The position numbers and the translations under genes were made by a program. A stretch of DNA of 64,000 nucleotides from Streptococcus constellatus subsp. constellatus. Its GTDB lineage: Bacteria > Bacillota > Bacilli > Lactobacillales > Streptococcaceae. Positions within the stretch are counted from its first letter, which is position 1. The number at the start of each line of letters is the position of its first letter. The DNA lies in the NCBI RefSeq assembly GCF_023167545.1, contig NZ_AP014647.1, positions 1,302,001 through 1,366,000 on the forward strand. Direction: 5' to 3'. A model generated the notes under the pieces. The model made no database searches. It saw only the letters and a program-made list of their open reading frames with translations, and was not told the DNA's origin. Of this stretch, positions 28,058-37,310 are shown piece after piece.

Positions 28058-28759
28058 CTATTGAAACATCGCAATCAGCATGATTATAGCTGCTGGTGTA
28101 TTGTTTAAGATATGTACAGCGATTGAATCTTTCAGATTTCCCCGACGTGCAAATGCGACATAAAGCACTAATCCCATTGCAAAATATAATGGAAATTCTG
28201 TCCATTTTGAAATATGAGGAAGTGCAAAAATGATAGATGTTATGAGCGCTGCCACTATTTTTTGATCTTTTTCAAAGAAAAAGATCGTCGCAAAACCGCG
28301 AAACACCAGTTCTTCAATTATCGGAGCTATCACTGCAACCGTCATCACATATAACAAAGCAAAAAAGATGTGATCAACTGACATAATTTTTCCTAGATTT
28401 TGTAAAGCGTTATCGTTGCTAGTTGTACTTTGCCCTGTTAACAGAATATTTAGATAAGTTCCAACTACTGCTACCACTCTCGCCACTAAAAAGAATAACA
28501 AGGCTTTTCCAAAATCTCCCCAAGAAAACGACAGAACTTTGACGTCTTTTGAGATATGTGTTTGGTATCTTCTCCATAAAGTGCGGATAGCAAAAAACAC
28601 GAGCACAAGGTAGGCTAAAACTAGTAAAATTTCTGTATATATTGGTAGATTTTGTCCTTTTGCTAAGAATAACATAGGAATGCCATTGATGACCATAACT
28701 AAAACAATTAATCCCAATAATTTTAAAATTCCAAGTCCTATATGGGCTATTTTTTTCAT
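28058..28759 (-). CDS. CPBP family intramembrane glutamic endopeptidase
   Basis: A 233 aa membrane protein of the CAAX protease and bacteriocin-processing family (Abi). About six to eight hydrophobic segments are seen. The three motifs are present: EELVFRG (E-E-x-x-x-R), FALPH, and HILNN. Members process or protect against small peptides, or act in self-immunity. The ATG at 28759 has AGGGAG upstream; a longer frame begins seven codons earlier. No bacteriocin gene is adjacent, so its substrate is open. Confidence 0.88.
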   Translation of the reverse strand: MKKIAHIGLGILKLLGLIVLVMVINGIPMLFLAKGQNLPIYTEILLVLAYLVLVFFAIRTLWRRYQTHISKDVKVLSFSWGDFGKALLFFLVARVVAVVGTYLNILLTGQSTTSNDNALQNLGKIMSVDHIFFALLYVMTVAVIAPIIEELVFRGFATIFFFEKDQKIVAALITSIIFALPHISKWTEFPLYFAMGLVLYVAFARRGNLKDSIAVHILNNTPAAIIMLIAMFQ

Positions 28760-28839
28760 TAAAGATTCTCCCTTTCTCACTAGTTATTTTACAGTGTTTA
28801 CGGCTTATTTAAAATTATTTTTCACCATAGAAAAGTTCA

Positions 28840-29523
28840 TCACATTGACGTATAGTGGATAAATACTACAATTGCAATGGGAAGATATTGAATCTCACGT
28901 AAGCTAAGCGAGATGACAAAGATGAAAACGTAAAGTACTGGCAAAATAAACTGATTTAACTGAAAAAGGATTTTAAAGTTCTGCTTATAATACGCTTCTC
29001 GTTCTGCTTCATCATAAGTTTTCATAAATATTAAAATGTCTTCAGGAAATGCAAACGTTGGTAGTTTAAAATGCCAAACCTGCTCAATTGTTTTTTAGAG
29101 GTAATATTGCCCATATATGACGAAAGACAAGGTTAAATAAGAAAACAAACTGATTCTAAGTGAAAAACTATTTTTAGTGATAGCTAAACTAAGTGAAGTT
29201 AGTATATCAAAAATTACCAAAATTGTCATCACATCTAGGGAAATGGTGCCGTATTCCAGATTTTTAAACATCTTCTGGTAAAGCTGCTCAATTAACTCAT
29301 TTTCTTTTCTTGATTCCGATTGTTTCTGAATTTTCCGACTAGAAGATAGTAAATAAATCATCGTGCAGAATAAAATCAGATTGAGCAAACGAATAATCCA
29401 TCCTAAAAGTGTACTATTTAAAAAAGTTGGAAAATGGAAAGTTTCGAGTCAGCTATTGGCTACAAAAATTCCCATCAAAACACTGACTATCATCAAATCA
29501 CTAATTTTCATCCATTTTTTCAT
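28840..29523 (-). pseudogene. Multi-pass membrane protein (DUF3169-like), two in-frame stops
   Basis: From the ATG at 29523 (GGAG eight bases upstream) one frame of 228 codons runs to 28840, interrupted by TGA at 29449-29451 and TAA at 29095-29097. No frameshift is needed to join the three parts. The pieces contain several hydrophobic helices, a charged cytoplasmic loop (ESRKENELIEQLYQKMF) and the DEAEREAYYKQNF segment. The start overlaps the end of the XRE gene by 23 bases, the usual arrangement of XRE-regulator/DUF3169 pairs. Family naming is by that context and look, not by search. Confidence 0.75.
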
Positions 29524-29728
29524 TACTATTCTCCTCTAGATAAACTACATTTTCTACGTTTTCTCCAAAAATATGAGCAATCTTTAAGGCAATAATAACA
29601 GATGGAGCATACTCTCCCTGTTCGATTAAACTGACGGTTTGTCGAGAAATTCCTGCTTTTCTGGCTAGTTCTGTTTGATTGAGCCTATCTCTTGCTCGAA
29701 GTTCCTTGAGCCGATTTCTCAACTTCAT
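29501..29728 (-). CDS. XRE-family HTH regulator (short, single domain)
   Basis: A 75 aa Cro/CI-type repressor: MKLRNRLKELRA, then the helix-turn-helix TELARKAGISRQTVSLIEQG at about 20-39, and a typical EYAPSVIIALKIAHIFG tail. GAAAGGAG precedes the ATG at 29728. The downstream membrane-protein partner is broken. A TTGTCA-TTT-TGACAA palindrome upstream is a likely autoregulatory operator. Confidence 0.92.
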   Translation of the reverse strand: MKLRNRLKELRARDRLNQTELARKAGISRQTVSLIEQGEYAPSVIIALKIAHIFGENVENVVYLEENSNEKMDEN

Positions 29729-29766
29729 ACCATATTCTCCTTTCACAATTTTATTACAACATATAT

Positions 29767-29781
29767 TTGTCATTTTGACAA
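29767..29781. promoter_or_regulatory. Palindromic candidate operator for the XRE regulator
   Basis: TTGTCA TTT TGACAA, perfect six-base arms, 39 bases upstream of the XRE start codon. Confidence 0.5.
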
Positions 29782-29855
29782 TTATTATTATCAAAATAAA
29801 TATTATCATTTTCAATTTATAGTATACAGCTATCCAATCCATATAAAAATCCCCC

Positions 29856-29881
29856 AAAGTTAGTTTGTATCCAACTTTGAA
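29856..29881 (-). terminator. Terminator of the C69 peptidase gene
   Basis: On the minus strand CAAAGTT...AACTTTG forms a stem followed by GGGGATTTTT. Confidence 0.65.
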
Positions 29882-29918
29882 GGAATTCTTCAAGATGATA
29901 TTGACTTTCTTGCTTCAA

Positions 29919-32000
29919 CTATTCATTATTCTTTTTTGAACGTTTTGCTAAGATAAAGATCACAATTCCTAAAATAACGATCCCTACTAAACCAAGGAAA
30001 GTCACTTTTTCACCAGTTGATGGAAGAAAACCACGTTTGTTTTGCTTTGGCGCTTCTTTTACAACTTTATAATTTATTTTGTAAGTAGAGAAGTGAGTTG
30101 TTTTAAAGCTAATCGTTTTATCTTTATTGAGAACAAAGTCAAATTTTTCTGCTTGTTTACCATCTTTCATAGCATAAACAGATTCCACCGTAGCACCTTG
30201 TTTCACTGGTACTGTCACTAATGTGGAGCTAACTTGTGACACTGCTTCACCTTTTGGATTGGTCAAAGTAATATCATAGCTATCTGCATTTTCTTCAATT
30301 GTCTTTTTAACTGCTAATTTGAGATTAGCCTTTACTAAATCTGCATTTTGCAAACGAACACCTGTAGCTGTATCCACTAAGGTATCAGAAGTATCGTTTG
30401 GTTTTGGTTTTTCAACATCTGATGAACTAGATGTAGAAGTTTCGTTTGTACTTGACGAAGATTGAGATGTAGACGAAGTTGAAGATGACTCACTTGTACT
30501 TGAAGATGGTTCTGTGCTAGAACTTGGCGGTGTTTGCTCATTTTTGATCTTTTCTTCCATTTCAGCTTCTAGAGCTTTCATCTCTTTAAAGACTTTTTCC
30601 GCACGTGCCATACTAGCTGCAGTCACTTCTTCTGACGAAGCTCCGCCTGCAGCTGCGTATTGTTCGTCAGCCTTAGCTTGTTCTTCAATCCATTGTGCTT
30701 CTAAAGCTTTCCATTTTTCCTGTACACTATTGCCAAATAATTTTTGGTGTTTAGCCGCCATATCGTAAATGTGAGATGCAACCCAATACCACGAATTTTT
30801 GTCGTACTTCGTTGTATCAACTTGGTAAGCTGAATACGTATTGGTAATATTTCCATAATATGGTAGATATGGAGCGAAACGAGGACTCCCAACAGAAAGC
30901 CACATCGTACCACCACCCATGCTAGCAGGGATATTATCTTTCAATTGGAAAATGTGTGCTTCCATTACGTTTGGGTTGCCAAGCGGATATTTATAGACTG
31001 GATCTACTTTTCCACGTTGAGGAATGCCTTTACCGTCTAATTCCATTTGGTCTAGTGGTTTGAATTGCGTTCCTTCAAAACGGTTCCGCTGCATCCGCAT
31101 CACATCTGCAACACTGATTTTCTTATTGCTAGATTGCAATAAATCAAAATATTTATCATCATAATTGACTGGTGCGTCTGGATTCAAAGCCTTAATACCT
31201 GCCCAAGCACGCGAACGATCTGCCTCTGACATTGGTGGATTATAAGATTGGGAAATATGGAATTTACCATCAATCTCCTTGTAAGAATTAGCATCACGCG
31301 CTACCTTTTCAACATTTTCTGAAGCAATGACATTTTCCTTGTCATTAAAATCAACACTTCCTAAGAAGAAAGTATTAGGGAAAACACTATATTTATCATC
31401 GGGATATTTAATGGCAACATATTGGTGGCCAGAGAGGATTTCCATGTACCAAACACCCGTTTTATCCGCAATCGTCACGATATTGCCTTCAGCAGCACCT
31501 TGCTTTTTGACAATCTCCGCGATGAGTTCCACACCTTCACGAGCCGTTTTTACATGTGGTAAAACGACTGTAGTCATAATAGACTCTGCTAAGCCTTTTT
31601 CAACATAAGGATCAACTTTTTGAATAGCTTTATTTGCTTTTGCAGAAACAGTGGCTGATATAGATACTCCATGTTCATTGAAGCCTACTTCGTCAAAAAT
31701 ACCTTCTTTTGGCGTGACGTCTGAAACCGAAGTGTATTTATAACTCCGAGCAGGTAACTGCCATTCAAAACCATTGGCTTCATCAATCAGCTTTGCACCT
31801 GCTTTATTGTCCTTAGCTGGATGGACTTTATAGACTTTATTATGATGAGGCTCCAAATCCTCTGTACGACCATACAAAGTCGAACCATCTGCTGTCAAGT
31901 TCTTCCCAACAATAAAACCTGTACAAGCTTCAACTGCTTGGAAAGGAAAGAGAATGAGAGCAGATAATAAAATTGTTAAACGAAAAATCAATTTTTTCAT
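29919..32000 (-). CDS. LPXTG-anchored C69-family dipeptidase
   Basis: A 693 aa secreted peptidase. Residues 1-25 form a signal peptide; C26 in EACTGFIVGK becomes the N-terminal nucleophile after processing, as in the Ntn-hydrolase C69 (PepD) family. The catalytic region extends to about 480, then a coiled segment, a Ser/Thr-rich spacer (about 505-545), a further beta-like domain, and the sortase signal LPSTG with hydrophobic tail and KRSKKNNE. It should be wall-attached. The promoter (TTGCTA-17-TATACT) overlaps a perfect cre site, so glucose repression through CcpA is predicted. Substrate is presumably short peptides. Confidence 0.92.
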   Translation of the reverse strand: MKKLIFRLTILLSALILFPFQAVEACTGFIVGKNLTADGSTLYGRTEDLEPHHNKVYKVHPAKDNKAGAKLIDEANGFEWQLPARSYKYTSVSDVTPKEGIFDEVGFNEHGVSISATVSAKANKAIQKVDPYVEKGLAESIMTTVVLPHVKTAREGVELIAEIVKKQGAAEGNIVTIADKTGVWYMEILSGHQYVAIKYPDDKYSVFPNTFFLGSVDFNDKENVIASENVEKVARDANSYKEIDGKFHISQSYNPPMSEADRSRAWAGIKALNPDAPVNYDDKYFDLLQSSNKKISVADVMRMQRNRFEGTQFKPLDQMELDGKGIPQRGKVDPVYKYPLGNPNVMEAHIFQLKDNIPASMGGGTMWLSVGSPRFAPYLPYYGNITNTYSAYQVDTTKYDKNSWYWVASHIYDMAAKHQKLFGNSVQEKWKALEAQWIEEQAKADEQYAAAGGASSEEVTAASMARAEKVFKEMKALEAEMEEKIKNEQTPPSSSTEPSSSTSESSSTSSTSQSSSSTNETSTSSSSDVEKPKPNDTSDTLVDTATGVRLQNADLVKANLKLAVKKTIEENADSYDITLTNPKGEAVSQVSSTLVTVPVKQGATVESVYAMKDGKQAEKFDFVLNKDKTISFKTTHFSTYKINYKVVKEAPKQNKRGFLPSTGEKVTFLGLVGIVILGIVIFILAKRSKKNNE

Positions 32001-32125
32001 ATATTTCTCCTTTTATCATTGCATGTTGAATACATCAACTTTTTATAAATAAGAGCAATGCACACTCTTATCACCTTTTTAAAACCGTATACCTTAAATT
32101 TAGTATACTATTTTAAATCTATTTT

Positions 32126-32139
32126 AGCAAGCGCTTTCA
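32126..32139 (-). promoter_or_regulatory. cre site (CcpA) at the C69 peptidase promoter
   Basis: Minus strand TGAAAGCGCTTGCT matches the catabolite-responsive element consensus at every constrained position and overlaps the TTGCTA -35. Confidence 0.75.
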
Positions 32140-32187
32140 TGTATAATTTATGTATTGATTATTCTTTTTGTCCTAACATTTACAATA

Positions 32188-32214
32188 AAAAACCAGGAAA
32201 TCATTCCTGGGTAC
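32188..32214 (-). terminator. Terminator overlapping the DJ-1-like stop codon
   Basis: CCAGGAA / TTCCTGG stem with a T run on the minus strand; the TGA at 32201-32203 lies inside. Confidence 0.8.
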
Positions 32215-32842
32215 ATCGTTCATATTGTGAAATCTTTTGCAGTATTTTTTGGTAATCGCTTGCTTCTAAATGATAAGTTAATTCCTCTGGGCTGTAGAAA
32301 TTTTTTCTCAAAAAGAAATCGCTCGGTAATTCTAATCCTAAAGTATCCAAAACAGTCTGAGAAAATATTGTATAGGCAAATCCAATAGCTGTGATAACAT
32401 TCTTATCTTTTACAACTGGCTGATGGAGTATATTTTCTTTTTCCAAAAAAGAAAAATAGTCTACTAACTCCATATATAAACCGCCTGTATAATATCGATT
32501 TCTCAATAAACCAGCTTTTCCCAAAAACATAGGTGACGAAGAAATGGCAGTTACTATTGTTCGCTTGATATCTACATTTTTCAAAAAAGAGATGAGTCTA
32601 GAATCATAGAGACTAACAAAAGGCTCCTGTGTACCTGGCAATATGATACAATCATACACTACACCTTGAACTTCTTTAAAAGTAAAATCCGGAATAACTT
32701 GTAATCCTTCTTCACTTGTATAAATTTTCTTTTCTGAAGCAAGATAGTCCAAAGACTGCCCAAAAGAAAGACAAAGAATGGATGTCAAAGTTGTGATTTC
32801 CTGCAATGAGCACGCTGGATACAGTAAAACTGCTATTTTCAT
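32201..32842 (-). CDS. DJ-1/PfpI superfamily protein
   Basis: A 213 aa protein with the class I glutamine amidotransferase-like fold: MKIAVLLYPACSLQE at the start and IILPGT near 68. At the nucleophile elbow, where catalytic members carry Cys, the sequence is AISSSPMFLGKAGLL, so the usual cysteine is replaced by serine and protease or glyoxalase activity is unlikely. It may bind a ligand. ATG at 32842 follows AAAGGAG. Neighbours give no functional hint. Confidence 0.8.
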   Translation of the reverse strand: MKIAVLLYPACSLQEITTLTSILCLSFGQSLDYLASEKKIYTSEEGLQVIPDFTFKEVQGVVYDCIILPGTQEPFVSLYDSRLISFLKNVDIKRTIVTAISSSPMFLGKAGLLRNRYYTGGLYMELVDYFSFLEKENILHQPVVKDKNVITAIGFAYTIFSQTVLDTLGLELPSDFFLRKNFYSPEELTYHLEASDYQKILQKISQYERCTQE

Positions 32843-32972
32843 AGAGGCTCCTTTTAGAAACATAGATCAAATGTTTGCTACACTTGCTTTGCCAGATATA
32901 CAAATTCCATTTCATTCTGTACGATTGCTGCTATCCAGATAGGCGTATAGTTATCATCCTTTATAAGAGATT

Positions 32973-33713
32973 TTATTTTCTATGCTTTTCAGGATCCCAA
33001 ACAAAGCTTGCGATAAAACTAAAAACAAATGTCAACAAGCCAACAACAAGGGATAGTAAGAGGGCAATCAAACGTGGCAACAGCAATAATATATTCGGAC
33101 TTTTTTTCACTTCAAGAGCTGCTACTTCTGCATCTAAACGATCAAATTCTGTCTGAATGCGACGGGCGACTTCTTCCACGCCTTCATCATTCATCTTTTT
33201 GATATCCGAAATATCAATCGGCTGGCCAAAATCCATGTCCACACGCTCACCTTTTGCTAAACCTTTCAGGCTCATCGGTCCGACATAAACGGCCGGAAGA
33301 ATCCGTACCTTTGCCATTTTGGCAATCAAAGCTACTCCTCCTTTAACATCCTTAGAATGACGGCTGCCACTTGGAAACATAATCAACGAGCGGTTGCTTG
33401 ATTTCAGCATTTTTACAGGGTATTTGATAGCGGATGCTCCAGGATTTTCACGGTCAATCGGAAAAGCACCACACATCCGAATCCACCAACCAAAAACGCG
33501 ATTCGTGAATAATTCTTTTTTTGCCATAAAAATAAATTGCTTGGGTCTTGTAGCGAAAGCCATATAAACAGGATCCCACCAGGTACGGTGCGGTGCTACC
33601 AAAATATAATTTTCCTCTTGGTCAGGAATATTCTCCAGATGATGTAAATGAGCATTACCATTTATAGCCCATAAAATCAACATCACTAATCCTCTTAAAT
33701 ATCTGTAGAACAT
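32973..33713 (-). CDS. plsC: 1-acyl-sn-glycerol-3-phosphate acyltransferase
   Basis: A 246 aa membrane-associated enzyme of phospholipid synthesis that acylates lysophosphatidate to phosphatidate. The HX4D motif is HRTWWD near 42-47, the substrate motif FPSGSRHSKD near 114 (in place of FPEGTR), and a C-terminal pair of hydrophobic helices follows. GGGAGAGG precedes the ATG, TATAAT lies 25 bases upstream. Divergent from the P-type ATPase gene. Confidence 0.92.
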   Translation of the reverse strand: MFYRYLRGLVMLILWAINGNAHLHHLENIPDQEENYILVAPHRTWWDPVYMAFATRPKQFIFMAKKELFTNRVFGWWIRMCGAFPIDRENPGASAIKYPVKMLKSSNRSLIMFPSGSRHSKDVKGGVALIAKMAKVRILPAVYVGPMSLKGLAKGERVDMDFGQPIDISDIKKMNDEGVEEVARRIQTEFDRLDAEVAALEVKKSPNILLLLPRLIALLLSLVVGLLTFVFSFIASFVWDPEKHRK

Positions 33714-33825
33714 AACCTCTCCCTTCTTATTTCTTCCATTATACCTTATCCAATTCTTGCTCGCAAACTTTTTTCGTCATAAAAGTGTCGCAGCCGAATG
33801 GATTCTATTAGAAATTTTACTAAAA

Positions 33826-33851
33826 AAATGGTATGATTATCCTCATGAACA
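33826..33851 (+). promoter_or_regulatory. Extended -10 promoter giving a probable leaderless P-type ATPase message
   Basis: TGG-TATGAT (TATGAT 33832-33837) ends seven bases before ATG 33845; no Shine-Dalgarno is present, and the first in-frame ATG lies inside the -10. Confidence 0.55.
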
Positions 33852-36187
33852 TGAAAGAATTTACGGGATTAACCCACCAACAAGTCCAAGAAAAAATTGC
33901 TCAAGGACTTACCAATGATTTTACAGCCAATACGAGTACCAGCACCTGGCAAATCATCAAGCGCAATGTTTTTACGCTATTTAATGCACTAAATTTTGCA
34001 ATTGCCCTGGCGCTTGTTGCTGTGCAAGCATGGAGCAACTTGGTTTTCTTTGCTGTTATCTGCTTCAATGCCCTCTCTGGTATCGTGACAGAATTGCGAG
34101 CTAAACACATGGTCGACAAACTGAATCTTTTAAACAAAGAAAAGATAACGGTCATTCGCGATGGTAAATCTAGTCAAATCAATCCAGAAGACTTAGTCTT
34201 GGATGACTGTATTCAACTGGCTACGGGGGAGCAGATTCCAAGTGACGCAACTGTTTTAGACGGTTTTGCAGAAGTGAACGAAGCCATGTTGACAGGTGAA
34301 AGTGACCTTGTTCAAAAGGAGATTGGGGAGCAATTGCTCTCAGGAAGTTTTCTTGCCAGCGGGCGTGTTATTGCCAAAATCACTCATGTAGGCTCTGATA
34401 ATTATGCTTCTAAACTGATGCTAGAGGCTAAGACTGTCAAACCAATCAATTCTCGTATCATGAAATCCATGGACAGGATTGCAGGTTTTACAGGAAAAAT
34501 CATTATCCCTTTCGGAATTGCGCTCTTTCTAGAAGCTCTCTTTGTAAAACATTTACCTGTCAAAGACTCAGTTGTCAATACCTCAACGGCTCTTCTGGGA
34601 ATGCTACCAAAAGGAATTGCTCTTTTAACGATTACTTCTCTTTTAACAGCTGTCATCAAGCTGGGCTTACGAAAAGTCCTCGTACAAGAAATGTACTCCG
34701 TTGAAACATTGGCCCGTGTTGATATGCTCTGTCTTGATAAGACAGGTACCATTACACAAGGGAAAATGCACATTGAAACCTTCAGCCCACTCACAGAAGA
34801 TTTTTCAGAACAAGCCATCTCTGACATTCTTAGTGCTTATATCACTGCAAGCGATGACAATAATCCAACTGCCCAAGCCATTCGCAAGCAATTTACTACT
34901 CCGACTGACTATCAAACAAGTAATATGATTCCATTTTCGAGTGACCGTAAATGGGGAGCTATGGAAATGTCGGACTTAGGTACTGTCTTTCTCGGTGCGC
35001 CTGAAATGCTCTTTCATGAAGAAATTGAGCTAGCACAGGAAGCTCAAAAGCGTGGTTCGCGTGTGCTCGCTTTAGCTATTAGTCCTGAACGCATTGACCA
35101 TAAACACATTCACTTACCAAGTAGCATTCAACCCATTGCCATTTTAGAAATCACAGATCCGATTCGTGACGGAGCAGCTGATACTTTGGAATACTTACGC
35201 TCACAAGAAGTGGGCTTAAAAATCATCTCAGGTGACAATCCAATTACTGTATCAAACATTGCTGCAAAAGCTGGTTTTTCAAATTACCAAAGTTATGTTG
35301 ACTGTTCAAAAGTAACGGATCAAGAATTGATTGAGTTGACAGAAAAGACAGCTATCTTTGGCCGCGTTTCTCCTCATCAAAAGAAACTTATCATTCAAAC
35401 CCTGAAAAAAGCAGGGCATACCACAGCAATGACTGGTGACGGAGTCAATGATATTCTAGCCTTACGGGAAGCAGACTGCTCCATTGCCATGGCTGAAGGG
35501 GATCCTGCAACACGACAAGTTGCCAATCTGGTGTTGCTTAATTCTGATTTTAACGATGTACCTGAAATTCTCTTTGAAGGACGCCGCGTCGTTAATAATA
35601 TCGCCCGCATTGCACCAATTTTCCTCATAAAAACAACTTATTCGTTCATTTTGACAATCATTTGTATTTCCAGTATCTTACTGGGTCGAGCAGAATGGCT
35701 CTTAGTCTTTCCATTTATCCCCATTCAAATCACCTTGATCGACCAATTTGTTGAAGGTTTGCCGCCCTTTGTCCTCACCTTTGAGCGGAATATCAAACCT
35801 GTTGAACAAGATTTCCTTAAAAAAGCAATTTTCAAGGCGCTACCTAGCGGGCTAATGGTCGTCTTTAGCGTTTTATTTGTCAGTATTTTCGGTGGATTGC
35901 ATAGTTGGTCACAACTAGAAATCTCAACTTTGCTTTATTATTTATTAGGCTCTATCGGATTTCTATCTGTTGTCCAAGCCTGCCTTCCGCTCAATCTCTG
36001 GCGGATTCTACTTATCCTCTGGTCGCTCATTGGCTTCTTCGGAACAGCCATTATCCTGCAAAAGTACATTGAAATCACTACCTTAACCAGCAACAGTTTG
36101 CCAATCTATTTCATTCTGATGCTCCTCTTTACAATTACTTTTATTGTTGTGACACACAGACAGAATGAACGGGAACAGAATTTGTAA
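33845..36187 (+). CDS. Cation-transporting P-type ATPase (HAD-IC), ion unknown
   Basis: A 780 aa P-type ATPase. Numbered from ATG 33845, TGES lies at 150-153, the phosphorylated Asp in DKTGTITQG at 298, and the hinge TGDGVNDILAL near 535; ten or so membrane segments are arranged 2-2-6. Unlike Ca2+ or Mg2+ pumps, the M4 ion motif PEGL reads PKGI (255-258), so the usual acidic ligand is replaced by lysine. The N-terminal region lacks heavy-metal CxxC domains. The start is chosen relative to the -10. It probably moves a cation or polyamine-like substrate; none is assigned. Confidence 0.88.
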   Translation: MNMKEFTGLTHQQVQEKIAQGLTNDFTANTSTSTWQIIKRNVFTLFNALNFAIALALVAVQAWSNLVFFAVICFNALSGIVTELRAKHMVDKLNLLNKEKITVIRDGKSSQINPEDLVLDDCIQLATGEQIPSDATVLDGFAEVNEAMLTGESDLVQKEIGEQLLSGSFLASGRVIAKITHVGSDNYASKLMLEAKTVKPINSRIMKSMDRIAGFTGKIIIPFGIALFLEALFVKHLPVKDSVVNTSTALLGMLPKGIALLTITSLLTAVIKLGLRKVLVQEMYSVETLARVDMLCLDKTGTITQGKMHIETFSPLTEDFSEQAISDILSAYITASDDNNPTAQAIRKQFTTPTDYQTSNMIPFSSDRKWGAMEMSDLGTVFLGAPEMLFHEEIELAQEAQKRGSRVLALAISPERIDHKHIHLPSSIQPIAILEITDPIRDGAADTLEYLRSQEVGLKIISGDNPITVSNIAAKAGFSNYQSYVDCSKVTDQELIELTEKTAIFGRVSPHQKKLIIQTLKKAGHTTAMTGDGVNDILALREADCSIAMAEGDPATRQVANLVLLNSDFNDVPEILFEGRRVVNNIARIAPIFLIKTTYSFILTIICISSILLGRAEWLLVFPFIPIQITLIDQFVEGLPPFVLTFERNIKPVEQDFLKKAIFKALPSGLMVVFSVLFVSIFGGLHSWSQLEISTLLYYLLGSIGFLSVVQACLPLNLWRILLILWSLIGFFGTAIILQKYIEITTLTSNSLPIYFILMLLFTITFIVVTHRQNEREQNL

Positions 36188-36265
36188 AATTTAACCTATA
36201 GCAGTAAGAAAAACCGTACATTTTTGTCTTACTGCTTTTTTTATTGCTTCTTTTCCTCTACATCA

Positions 36266-36285
36266 TGATATAATAAGGGTATATG
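36266..36285 (+). promoter_or_regulatory. Extended -10 promoter of trmN6, probable leaderless message
   Basis: TGA-TATAAT (TATAAT 36269-36274) ends eight bases before ATG 36283, leaving no room for a ribosome-binding site. Confidence 0.6.
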
Positions 36286-37029
36286 GCAGAAATTCTTTTA
36301 AAAGACGGTGAGCGAATCAATCAGCTCTTTTCTACTGACGTCAAAATTATCCAAAATCGAGAGGTCTTTAGCTATTCAGTAGATAGCGTGCTCCTCTCCC
36401 GCTTTCCAAACTTACCTAAGCGTGGTCTTATCGTGGATCTCTGTGCCGGAAATGGTGCTGTTGGACTTTTTGCAAGCACGCGCACGCAAGCCCAAATCAT
36501 TGCTGTTGAGATTCAAGAACGTCTCGCAGATATGGCCCAGCGCTCTATTGAGCTAAATAATCTAACCAGCCAAATGCAGGTCATTCAAGATGATTTGAAA
36601 TATCTCACCAGATATATCAGTGGTAGCAAAGTAGACATGATCCTCTGCAATCCGCCTTATTTTAAAGTAGATGAACATTCTAATCTCAATGCAAGCCGAC
36701 ATTATTTGCTTGCACGTCATGAAATTGCGACAAATTTGGAAGAAATCTGTCAAATTTCTCAACGGGTTTTAAAATCAAACGGACGTTTAACAATGGTCCA
36801 TCGTCCTGAACGCTTCCTTGATATTATTGAGACCATGACAGCTCACAATTTAGCTCCGAAACGTATTCAGTTTGTTTACCCAAAGGCAAATCGAAAAGCC
36901 AATATGCTTCTCATTGAAGCTATCAAAGACGGCTCTCGCGACGGACTAAAAATCCTGCCACCGCTTTTCATTCATAATGAAGATGGCAGCTACACTCCAG
37001 AAATTCATGAGATTTACTATGGAAATTAA
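36283..37029 (+). CDS. trmN6: tRNA1(Val) A37 N6-methyltransferase-like (TrmN6/YfiC)
   Basis: A 248 aa class I SAM-dependent methyltransferase. Motif I is [13 protein letters not shown] near 50-62, the acidic loop EIQERL follows, and the catalytic NPPY is at about 124-127, the signature of N6-adenine methyltransferases. Family members methylate A37 of tRNA-Val. The next gene overlaps its end, a pairing (yfiC with a YazA-type GIY-YIG gene) common in Firmicutes. Apparently leaderless start. Confidence 0.9.
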   Translation: MAEILLKDGERINQLFSTDVKIIQNREVFSYSVDSVLLSRFPNLPKRGLIVDLCAGNGAVGLFASTRTQAQIIAVEIQERLADMAQRSIELNNLTSQMQVIQDDLKYLTRYISGSKVDMILCNPPYFKVDEHSNLNASRHYLLARHEIATNLEEICQISQRVLKSNGRLTMVHRPERFLDIIETMTAHNLAPKRIQFVYPKANRKANMLLIEAIKDGSRDGLKILPPLFIHNEDGSYTPEIHEIYYGN

Positions 37030-37276
37030 AGCCTATATGTACGTTCTGGAATGTTCCGATGGCTCTCTTTACACAGGTTACACGACCGATATCAAAAAAC
37101 GACTTCATAAACACAATGCTGGAAAGGGTGCCAAATACACACGTGCACGATTACCCGTTACGCTTTTGTACCAAGAAGAATTTCCTGACAAACCTTCTGC
37201 CATGTCAGCTGAAGCCCTCTTTAAAAGAAAAACACGACAACAAAAATTAGAATATATTGCAGATAAGAAAAAGTAG
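37019..37276 (+). CDS. GIY-YIG domain protein, YazA/UPF0213 type
   Basis: An 85 aa single GIY-YIG nuclease-fold domain: [16 protein letters not shown] carries the two motif halves, and the R of KRLHKHN and the E of SAEALFKRK match catalytic positions. The ATG at 37019 overlaps the last eleven bases of trmN6, so translation is coupled. Function of this family is not established; DNA or RNA processing is possible. Terminator immediately downstream. Confidence 0.9.
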   Translation: MEIKAYMYVLECSDGSLYTGYTTDIKKRLHKHNAGKGAKYTRARLPVTLLYQEEFPDKPSAMSAEALFKRKTRQQKLEYIADKKK

Positions 37277-37302
37277 AAAGTTTTATTGCTTTCTACTTTT
37301 TT
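37268..37302 (+). terminator. trmN6 / GIY-YIG terminator
   Basis: AAAAAGTAGAAAG (37268-37280) pairs with CTTTCTACTTTTTT (37289-37302); overlaps the stop codon region. Confidence 0.9.
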
Positions 37303-37310
37303 GCAATGAT

